Positions 23,613 to 29,042 of a stretch of 29,042 nucleotides of DNA are shown in pieces. Each line of letters starts with the position of its first letter. The first letter of the stretch is position 1. Position numbers and translations under genes: made by a program. Source of the DNA: JADLHS01 sp036274115 (GTDB lineage Bacteria; Verrucomicrobiota; Verrucomicrobiia; Limisphaerales; JADLHS01); assembly GCA_036274115.1 (NCBI GenBank), contig DASUGI010000077.1, positions 1 through 29,042 of the forward strand, given 5' to 3'. The notes under the pieces were generated by a model. The model was given only the letters and a program-made list of their open reading frames with translations. It ran no database searches and was not told the origin of the DNA.

Positions 23613-23618
23613 CCTCCT
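23613..23618 (-). promoter_or_regulatory. Strong ribosome binding site of the first operon gene
   Basis: AGGAGG on the minus strand, six bases before the ATG of the Cys-type hydrolase. It supports this ATG as the operon's first start. Confidence 0.82.
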
Positions 23619-23855
23619 TTGCCTGGCGCATGAATTACGCGGGGAACTTCCGACTTCGAGGGGACTTCTGTCAAGGTAGGTGTCGGGGCGGGGGCGACTG
23701 GGAAATGAGGGGCAATACTCCGAGGCGCCGCGCAGATTTCTCTGATCTGCGTATCGCCGGTTTTACCCCCGTGAGATAGCGCTCACCGTGACGGGGAGCA
23801 CTCCCGTCCGGCGTTCGACCGGTCTAAAACCCTGGGACACACCTGAGCTGTCGGC

Positions 23856-25352
23856 TCATTTTCCCAGGCAGAACTGGCGGAAGATGGAATCGAGCAAATC
23901 CTCCGTGGTGGTTTTGCCCACAATTTCGCCCACCGCTTTGACGGCGAGGTGGAGGTCGAGCGCGACGAATTCCAGAGAGGCGCTGGCGCGAAGCGCATCG
24001 AGGGTGAGTCGTGTGCTGTTGCGAGCGCGGCGCAGAGCATCCTGGTGGCGCGAATTAATGGTGACTTGCCCCATCTCGGCATTGACCCGGCCCGACCAGA
24101 CGAGCGCTTTGATCGCGTCTTTCAAGGCTTCAATGCCGTGACCGGTGGTGCAGGAGACGTCGATGATGTGAGGTAAGAGTCGGGAGTTGTCAGAAGAGTT
24201 CGACCCCTCACCCTCAATCCCTCTCCCCGATCGAGGCGGAGAGGGAGGATTGCTGGCGGCGTCGCTCGGGTTGGCGGTCCAGCCTTGGGCTGGTGTTCGG
24301 TTAGTTAATTCTTTGACGATCAATTGTTCTGGCAGATCGACTTTGTTCCGGACGAGAAGGCGCTTTTTGTCGGCGAACTCCGCGAGGAATGTTTCGTCTT
24401 CGGCGGTTAATGGTTCGCTGGCGTCGAGAACGTGCAGGATGAATTCGGCGCGGGCGAGCGATTCACGGCTGCGGCGAATGCCTTCGGTCTCAATCTCATC
24501 CTTCGCTTCGCGCAGTCCGGCGGTGTCGATGAACACAACGGGAATGCCGCGAATGTTGGCCGTTTCTTCAATGGTGTCGCGGGTCGTGCCGGCGATGGGA
24601 GAAACAATCGCGCGGTCGTGGCCAAGGAGTTGATTGAGCAGGCTGGACTTGCCGGCGTTGGGGCGGCCAATGATGGCGGCGCGAATTCCGCGGCGGAGAA
24701 TCTGGCCTTCGTTGGCAGTGTCGAGCAATTCGTCCATGAAGGCGATGCCGCGTTCCAGCCGGCCTTCGAGTTTTTCCCGCGTGTCCGGCGCGATGTCTTC
24801 TTCCGGGAAATCAATGTGCGCTTCGATGTGCGCGAGGGTGTTGATTAAATCATCGCGCAGTTGATTGATGCGCTGGGAAAGCTTGCCCGCGAGTTGTTCA
24901 TTGGCCGCGCTCAGGGCGAGTTCGGTGCGGGAATGTATCAGGTCAGCGACCGCTTCGGCCTGGGCGAGATCGAGCCGGCCATTGAGGAAGGCGCGTTTGG
25001 TGAATTCGCCGGGCTCGGCCAGTCGCGCGCCGGCTTCGAGCACGGTGTCGAGCACGGTCTTGGTGGAGAGAATGCCGCCATGACAGGTGATTTCGACAAT
25101 GTCCTCCCGCGTGAACGTTCGCGGCGCGCGCATCACGGCGCAGAGAACTTCGTCCACTTGCTGGCCGGCGCGAAGGATCTTGCCGTAATGAATCGTGTGG
25201 CTCTCGGCGGCACTGGGCTTGCGGGAATTCTCGCCGACCGGGACGAACGCCTTGTCCGCAATCGCGAGCGCGTCCTTGCCGGAGATGCGGATCACCGCCA
25301 GGCCGCCTTCGCCGAGGGGCGTGGCGATGGCGGCGATGGTGTCGTCAAACAT
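23856..25352 (-). CDS. mnmE: tRNA modification GTPase MnmE (TrmE) with an extra insert
   Basis: A 498-residue protein that, with MnmG, installs the 5-carboxymethylaminomethyl group on U34 of tRNAs. The N-terminal folate-binding domain starts D-T-I-A-A-I-A-T-P and has G-G-L-A-V-I-R-I-S-G; F-T-R-E-D-I-V-E-I-T-C-H-G-G follows. The GTPase part has G-R-P-N-A-G-K-S-S, G-T-T-R-D-T-I, D-T-A-G-L-R and N-K-V-D. The end is the catalytic F-C-L-G-K. Between N-K-V-D and the S-C-T-T-G-H-G G5 region there are about 35-40 extra residues rich in Pro/Ser/Asn/Gly, encoded by repeat DNA. The family is usually ~450-460 residues, so the insert accounts for the excess. The gene order (mnmE, small protein, murQ) does not suggest an operon with MnmG. 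Confidence 0.95.
   Translation of the reverse strand: MFDDTIAAIATPLGEGGLAVIRISGKDALAIADKAFVPVGENSRKPSAAESHTIHYGKILRAGQQVDEVLCAVMRAPRTFTREDIVEITCHGGILSTKTVLDTVLEAGARLAEPGEFTKRAFLNGRLDLAQAEAVADLIHSRTELALSAANEQLAGKLSQRINQLRDDLINTLAHIEAHIDFPEEDIAPDTREKLEGRLERGIAFMDELLDTANEGQILRRGIRAAIIGRPNAGKSSLLNQLLGHDRAIVSPIAGTTRDTIEETANIRGIPVVFIDTAGLREAKDEIETEGIRRSRESLARAEFILHVLDASEPLTAEDETFLAEFADKKRLLVRNKVDLPEQLIVKELTNRTPAQGWTANPSDAASNPPSPPRSGRGIEGEGSNSSDNSRLLPHIIDVSCTTGHGIEALKDAIKALVWSGRVNAEMGQVTINSRHQDALRRARNSTRLTLDALRASASLEFVALDLHLAVKAVGEIVGKTTTEDLLDSIFRQFCLGK
24181..24300. repeat. Repeat-derived insert within mnmE
   Basis: Contains CTCTCCCCGATCGAGGCGGA (24221-24240) and a CCAGCCTTGGGCTGG hairpin (about 24280-24294). 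The first part matches 8802-8825 in an intergenic region. Translated on the minus strand it gives a Pro/Gly/Ser-rich stretch that keeps the frame. Confidence 0.6.
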
Positions 25353-25389
25353 GGTTGCCAGTTCCGAGTTTCAAGTTCGAAGTTCCATG

Positions 25390-25647
25390 TTATCGGGAGC
25401 AGCTGCCCTTGTGGATTTCGGCGTAACGACCTTCGAGCCATTGGCGGGCTTTCTCGTAACTCTTTCGTTGCAGGTAGTGCAACAGGTCCGGCGCGGTGCT
25501 GCGGGGGAGCTGATCGGCAAGTTCCTCGATTTGCTGGAAGAGCGGGAGGAGATCTGGCTTGGGATTGGCCGTGGGCATGGTCTTCACCGTTTCGTCCAGT
25601 TCGACGAGGCGATCGAGGATTTGCTTTTCCAACACAGTCATAGCCAT
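25390..25647 (-). CDS. Small hypothetical protein upstream of mnmE
   Basis: An 85-residue protein not recognised. It is mostly helical: V-L-E-K-Q-I-L-D-R-L-V-E-L-D-E-T-V, then L-P-L-F-Q-Q-I-E-E-L-A-D-Q-L and D-L-L-H-Y-L-Q-R-K-S-Y-E-K-A-R-Q-W-L-E-G. The acidic/hydrophobic pattern suggests a short helical bundle or a dimer. Two ATG codons two residues apart are possible starts; the frame extends further upstream without support. It lies 37 bases upstream of mnmE in the same orientation and could be cotranscribed with it. Confidence 0.6.
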   Translation of the reverse strand: MAMTVLEKQILDRLVELDETVKTMPTANPKPDLLPLFQQIEELADQLPRSTAPDLLHYLQRKSYEKARQWLEGRYAEIHKGSCSR

Positions 25648-25997
25648 TGAATACCTGCTTACGAGACAGTTTTCCATCACGGATTCAACTGCCGGTGCGA
25701 CTGAGGGCGAAGTCATAGGTAGCGCAAATTTCTAAGTCTGGTGTATCGCCGATTTCCATTTCCGCGAGCGCGTCAATTCTGGCAAGCGTGTTGAAGTGGT
25801 GGGGCAGCGGATTGAAAATCCCCATCACAACAGGAGCGCGGACAGCCATGTCCGCCCTTTCACGTCCAGTTTCGACGTTCCCTTTACTTTCGAATTCAGG
25901 CGGACAAAGGCTGTCCGCGCTCCTGTGGCAGCGAGCGCAAGAGAGCATTGCTGGTTTCTGGATTGAAATGGCCTGGTGGCGAACAAATACTCCCGCG
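25648..25997. other. Spacer upstream of murQ containing a large palindrome
   Basis: It holds the palindromic repeat at 25831-25925. A minus-strand frame (25685 to about 25828) has a coding-like peptide but no recognised similarity. Promoters for murQ and for the minus-strand genes should lie here but were not identified. Confidence 0.45.
25831..25925. repeat. Palindromic repeat family 3
   Basis: The left arm CAGGAGCGCGGACAGCCATG and its TCCGCC end pair with GGCGGACAAAGG and the right arm CTGTCCGCGCTCCTG around a ~42-base centre. Each arm can also fold alone (GGACA-N4-TGTCC on the left). It lies less than 100 bases upstream of the murQ start. Only one copy was found in this window. Confidence 0.75.
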
Positions 25998-26864
25998 ATG
26001 CGCGCCCGACGAAGCAGCAAGCCAGAACTCAAAGTCCACTCCACGCAACTCGCGCCAACGGAACGGCGCAATCCGCATTCGATGAAGTTGGATCGGATGT
26101 CGGTGCGCGATGCCGTGACGTTAATGTTGAGCGAAGAGGCAAAGGTGACGCGGGCGTTGTTGCGTAAACGGGCTTGGTTGGTCAAGGCCGTGAACGCCGT
26201 GGTCCGCGCCTTTCAAACCGGCGGCAGACTGTTTTACTTGGGCGCGGGTACGAGCGGCCGGCTGGGAGTGTTGGATGCCAGTGAGTGCCCGCCGACATTT
26301 CGAGCCGACCCAACGATGGTGCAGGGGATTATCGCTGGTGGCGACGTGGCGTTGCGCAAATCGGTGGAAGGCGCGGAAGATGATGCGGCGGCGGGGGCGG
26401 CGGAGATTTCCAAGCGCCGCATTAAAAGGAACGACGTCGTGGTGGGCATTGCCGCGAGCGGCACGACGCCTTTTGTCTGGGGCGCCATACGCGCCGCGAA
26501 GGCCCGCAACGCCACCACGATCCTGGTGTGCTTTAATCCTTATCTGAAAATACCGGCGGCCTGGCGACCGGACCTTGTCATTGCAACCGATCTTGGGCCG
26601 GAAGTGTTGACCGGTTCGACCCGGCTAAAGGCGGGCACGGCGACGAAGCTGGTGTTGAACCTCCTCACGACGCTGGCAATGGTGCGCGTGGGCAAGGTGA
26701 TGAGCAATCTAATGGTGGACGTGCGCCCGACGAACGAGAAACTGCGCCGGCGCGCCGTGCGAATTGTGCGCGAGTTGACGGGATGGAATGAGCGCCGGGC
26801 GGAGCGGGCGTTGCGCGAATCGGATTGGGTAATCAGGGAGGCGTGTCGCCGGCCAGGTTCATGA
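25998..26864 (+). CDS. murQ: N-acetylmuramic acid 6-phosphate etherase
   Basis: A 288-residue SIS-domain protein that removes the lactyl ether from N-acetylmuramic acid 6-phosphate, feeding cell-wall sugar recycling. T-E-R-R-N-P-H-S-M-K-L-D-R-M-S is the usual N-terminal signature. L-G-A-G-T-S-G-R-L-G-V-L-D-A-S-E-C-P-P-T-F carries the substrate-binding and catalytic Glu region. G-I-A-A-S-G-T-T-P-F and G-S-T-R-L-K-A-G-T-A-T-K complete the SIS sugar-phosphate site. The start is chosen as the ATG 16 codons before the T-E-R-R-N-P motif; the frame runs further upstream through the palindromic repeat. No Shine-Dalgarno. No neighbouring amgK or anmK was seen. The end overlaps the convergent Yip1-like gene by 32 bases. 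Confidence 0.9.
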   Translation: MRARRSSKPELKVHSTQLAPTERRNPHSMKLDRMSVRDAVTLMLSEEAKVTRALLRKRAWLVKAVNAVVRAFQTGGRLFYLGAGTSGRLGVLDASECPPTFRADPTMVQGIIAGGDVALRKSVEGAEDDAAAGAAEISKRRIKRNDVVVGIAASGTTPFVWGAIRAAKARNATTILVCFNPYLKIPAAWRPDLVIATDLGPEVLTGSTRLKAGTATKLVLNLLTTLAMVRVGKVMSNLMVDVRPTNEKLRRRAVRIVRELTGWNERRAERALRESDWVIREACRRPGS

Positions 26865-27462
26865 CCGCATTCTCCAGTCCCGGGAAACGACCCATGAAGT
26901 AGTACCACGTCACCAGGCGCAACAGGCCGTTGATGACCACGAGCGTCAGGCTGGTCATGAAAAACAAACCGAAGGCGTGCGGCGGATCGGGTTTGAGAAT
27001 GCAGGGCAGACCGTGATAGAGCACGGCGATGGTCAGGACCATGCCGATGGACCAGGGAATCCACGGAAGCAGCCAGGAGGACAAATCGCCGAGGCGCAGC
27101 GTGATCAAGGGGGCGCAACCGTAAGCCACTGCCGTGAACGCATGACGATAGGTGTGTCGCCGGTGAAACGTGCCGGCGTAAGCCTTGGCGGCATAGGCAC
27201 CCAGGAAGACCATGCCCAGCAGGAGGAGACTTTGCGCGGTTTCGATGACGATGACTTCGTTGATCTGGTAATGCTTCAGGTAGCGGGTTTCGCCCTTTTG
27301 AATTTTGCCCCAATGCATCAGGCCGTAGCCTTCGGCGATGGAAGTCAGGACGATCAGCGGCAACAGATGGGCGAGCAGGATGTAACCAATGCTGCGGGCT
27401 GACCGGTCAATCCCGTCCCAGGTCTGTACCGGCCGGACAAGCAACAACAAGGCTTTGATCAT
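26833..27462 (-). CDS. Yip1-domain multi-pass membrane protein
   Basis: A 209-residue protein with about five hydrophobic segments (near 24-44, 73-95, 110-125, 130-150, 168-190). The N-terminus reads L-L-L-L-V-R-P-V-Q-T-W-D-G-I and the middle A-Y-G-C-A-P-L, both typical of bacterial Yip1-family proteins, whose function is unknown. The start has no Shine-Dalgarno. Its 3' end runs 32 bases into the convergent murQ. Transcribed away from the lipoprotein gene, with which it shares an intergenic region. Confidence 0.75.
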   Translation of the reverse strand: MIKALLLLVRPVQTWDGIDRSARSIGYILLAHLLPLIVLTSIAEGYGLMHWGKIQKGETRYLKHYQINEVIVIETAQSLLLLGMVFLGAYAAKAYAGTFHRRHTYRHAFTAVAYGCAPLITLRLGDLSSWLLPWIPWSIGMVLTIAVLYHGLPCILKPDPPHAFGLFFMTSLTLVVINGLLRLVTWYYFMGRFPGLENAVMNLAGDTPP

Positions 27463-27500
27463 GGTCGGAAACTAATAGCGGGCTGGCTAACCGGTTACAA

Positions 27501-27506
27501 TATAAT
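27501..27506 (+). promoter_or_regulatory. Candidate -10 box (TATAAT) in the divergent spacer
   Basis: An exact TATAAT in an A/T-rich island (TTACAATATAATTGCAA), about 85 bases upstream of the lipoprotein start. No clear -35 match at the right distance, so this is only a candidate. Confidence 0.3.
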
Positions 27507-27590
27507 TGCAACCGACGGGGTGATGACCCGACGTGCCATGGCCTGAGTGACTGCCTTGCCTTGGGCCCTGGGGTGCTTAACATTGGGCGC

Positions 27591-27941
27591 GTGAAGAAAC
27601 TCCGGCGAATCCTCTGGTTGTTGGCCCTCGTTGCGGTGATGGGCTGTGCCACCAACCGGATTGACTGGAACGCGCGCGTGGGGACTTACACGTACGAAGA
27701 TGCGGTGGTCGAGCTGGGCCCGCCGGACAAACAGGAGAAGCTCACCGACGGCACCATCGTCGCCGAGTGGCTGACGCAACGCGGCCGTACCGCTTACGTG
27801 GGCGGCACGGGTTATTATTACGGGTATCCCGGGCGCGGCTATTATGGGCCCAGTTACATCCAGGGCGCGCCGGATTATTTCATCCGATTGATGTTTGATC
27901 CCTCGGGCAAACTCGTCTCCTGGAAAAAACTTGCCCGGTGA
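27591..27941 (+). CDS. Small lipoprotein with Tyr/Gly-rich region
   Basis: A 116-residue lipoprotein. The signal runs V-K-K-L-R-R-I-L-W-L-L-A-L-V-A-V-M-G-C, with Cys at about residue 19 as the lipid site. The next part has Y-E-D-A-V-V-E-L-G-P-P-D-K-Q-E-K, similar to the SmpA/OmlA pattern, then a Tyr/Gly-rich stretch (G-Y-Y-Y-G-Y-P-G-R-G-Y-Y). It ends R-L-M-F-D-P-S-G-K-L-V-S-W. The GTG start opens the signal peptide; an earlier in-frame TTG exists but adds only a non-signal extension. Likely an outer-membrane lipoprotein; function unknown. It precedes the FtsB-like gene by about 45 bases in the same direction. Confidence 0.75.
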   Translation: MKKLRRILWLLALVAVMGCATNRIDWNARVGTYTYEDAVVELGPPDKQEKLTDGTIVAEWLTQRGRTAYVGGTGYYYGYPGRGYYGPSYIQGAPDYFIRLMFDPSGKLVSWKKLAR

Positions 27942-27985
27942 ATTTTCTTTGCTTTCCCACCGCGCCGCATGGTTAACTCAGGGGC

Positions 27986-28309
27986 ATGAACGTCGCCGAC
28001 AGCATTTGGGACAAACTCACCCGCGTGGTGATTGGTTTGTTGCTGGTGGCGGGCGTGGCGGGTTTGGGCGTGGCCTATTACCCGAAAATCAAGGAGAACG
28101 AACGGTATCGCAAGCGGGTGCTGGAACTGGATCTCGAAGTGCAAAAGCAGATGGAGATCAAGAAGCAGTTGACCGCATCCATCGAGGCCATGAACAACGA
28201 CCCAAAAGCGGTCGAGCGTCTGGCTCGTGAAACCTTGGGCTACGCCAAGCCGGGCGAAACCGTGATCCGCTTCGGTGAGGTTTTGACGAATCGCCCGACG
28301 ATTCAGTAA
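27986..28309 (+). CDS. FtsB/DivIC-family septum formation protein
   Basis: A 107-residue protein with a single N-terminal membrane segment (~14-32), then a coiled coil (R-Y-R-K-R-V-L-E-L-D-L-E-V-Q-K-Q-M) and the family signature N-D-P-K-A-V-E-R-L-A-R-E-T-L-G-Y-A-K-P-G-E-T-V-I-R-F at ~72-97. Members are bitopic divisome proteins that join FtsL and FtsQ/DivIB. Whether it is FtsB or DivIC cannot be told here. A weak AGGGG precedes the ATG. Downstream frr is convergent. Confidence 0.85.
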   Translation: MNVADSIWDKLTRVVIGLLLVAGVAGLGVAYYPKIKENERYRKRVLELDLEVQKQMEIKKQLTASIEAMNNDPKAVERLARETLGYAKPGETVIRFGEVLTNRPTIQ

Positions 28310-28353
28310 GCGGGTTTCCGGCTGTCGGCATCAACGACCGAATTCAGCCCATC

Positions 28354-28914
28354 TCACACCGTCATGATTTCTTTTTCCTTGTGGGCCAGGTGCTGGTCAA
28401 TCTTGCCGATGTAGTCGTCGGTAAGCTTTTGGAGATCCTTTTCCGCCTGCTTTTCCTCGTCCTCGGTCACGCCGCTGTCGTGCGCGTGTTTCTTGAGTTG
28501 ATCCATGGCATCTCGGCGCACATGGCGAATCGCCACGCGCCCTTCTTCGGCCATCTTCTTGATGATCTTCGTGAACTCGACGCGGCGTTCCTGGCTGAGT
28601 TCGGGAAAGAAGATGCGGATGACCTTGCCCTGGATGGCGGGGTTCATGCCGAGATTGGCTTTTTGAATCGCCTTTTCAATCGCGTGAACATTGGACGCGT
28701 CCCAGGGTTGAATGCTCAAAGCGCGCGGTTCGGGCGTGGTGATGGTGGCAATGTCCCGCAAGCGCATGTTCGCGCCGTAAACGTCCACTTGAATATTCTC
28801 GATGAGCGACGCGGAGGCCTTGCCGGTGCGCACGCCGGCGAATTCGTTCACTACGACCTGCTCGGTCTTTTCCATCTTTTCTTCCGCCTCGAGTAGAATG
28901 TCGTCCAGTGCCAT
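28354..28914 (-). CDS. frr: Ribosome recycling factor
   Basis: A 186-residue protein of the standard RRF length. It splits post-termination ribosomes with EF-G. The head region has F-A-G-V-R-T-G-K-A-S-A-S-L and I-T-T-P-E-P-R-A-L-S-I-Q-P-W-D; the tail region has R-R-V-E-F-T-K-I-I-K-K-M-A-E-E-G-R-V-A-I-R-H-V-R-R-D-A. The ATG at M-A-L-D-D-I gives the normal N-terminus; the frame extends upstream by 15 codons without similarity. No Shine-Dalgarno. In many bacteria pyrH precedes frr, but the upstream end of the window (28915-29042) shows no pyrH coding end. Confidence 0.96.
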   Translation of the reverse strand: MALDDILLEAEEKMEKTEQVVVNEFAGVRTGKASASLIENIQVDVYGANMRLRDIATITTPEPRALSIQPWDASNVHAIEKAIQKANLGMNPAIQGKVIRIFFPELSQERRVEFTKIIKKMAEEGRVAIRHVRRDAMDQLKKHAHDSGVTEDEEKQAEKDLQKLTDDYIGKIDQHLAHKEKEIMTV

Positions 28915-28996
28915 AGGTTCGGGAACGGTAGCAAAGCGGTGTGGAATGTATAGCGGCAAAAACTCGACCGGCTCTGCTCCGAAAGTAAGTCGGCTT

Positions 28997-29022
28997 AGCG
29001 TCGGGCCGGTGTGTGCGACGCT
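28997..29022. terminator. Possible hairpin upstream of frr
   Basis: AGCGTCG and CGACGCT are inverted complements with a 12-base GC-rich loop. On the minus strand it would end a gene transcribed toward frr from beyond the window. No T tract follows directly, so this is weak. Confidence 0.25.
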
Positions 29023-29042
29023 CGGGATCCACTAATTTTTGT

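Noticed and set aside
25685..25828. Minus-strand frame with a coding-like peptide (PLPHHFNTLARIDALAEMEIG)
   Set aside because: Plausible amino acid make-up but short, no recognised family, and it begins in the edge of a palindromic repeat. Possibly a gene remnant; not listed as a gene.
28915..29042. 3' end of pyrH upstream of frr
   Set aside because: None of the minus-strand frames shows the UMP kinase C-terminus; only a weak hairpin is seen.

Overview
The window looks like a chromosomal segment of a Verrucomicrobiota bacterium, probably of the Pedosphaera/Limisphaerales type. This is an inference from gene content, not a database result. The supporting signs are a giant secreted PA14/Ig/glucose-sorbosone-dehydrogenase/dihaem-cytochrome/LamG/FnIII protein, few clear Shine-Dalgarno sites, and intergenic spaces packed with palindromic repeats. 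Housekeeping genes (mnmE, murQ, a FtsB/DivIC-like gene, frr) lie at the right end and accessory genes fill the left two thirds. No rRNA, tRNA or CRISPR array was seen.

Layout. 1-1250: the 3' end of an IS630-like transposase joined to a caspase-like gene that has lost its catalytic N-terminus, convergent with a two-TM protein. 1949-3880: repeat-rich spacer and a secreted hypothetical. 3881-8386: the 1501-aa multidomain secreted protein. 8387-11040: an eroded area holding a gene remnant, a zeta-toxin-like kinase broken by two frameshifts, a small coupled ORF, secreted family protein A and many repeats. 11043-14884: a tightly coupled GT4 glycosyltransferase and GH130 glycoside phosphorylase/hydrolase pair. 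15082-17295: a DUF1801 protein and a ComEC-like metallo-beta-lactamase-fold protein. 17331-18488: secreted family protein B with an Asn/Gln/Gly repeat tail and a strong terminator. 18833-23606 (minus strand): a four-gene overlapping operon (alpha/beta hydrolase with Cys nucleophile, enolase-superfamily enzyme, GH3-type acyl-adenylating amide synthetase, second alpha/beta hydrolase). 23856-29042: mnmE with an inserted repeat, a small hypothetical, murQ, a Yip1-like membrane protein, a lipoprotein, a FtsB/DivIC-like protein and frr.

Most interesting: (1) the four-gene GH3/enolase/hydrolase operon, which resembles an undescribed amide-forming and epimerising pathway; (2) a new-looking secreted protein family present as two full genes and one remnant, with similar upstream regions carrying paired TGCA-N3-TGCA palindromes spaced by about whole helical turns; (3) at least three families of palindromic, MITE-like repeats with inverted ends, some nested and one type inserted in frame inside mnmE. 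All domain calls come from reading motifs by eye; no search was run.
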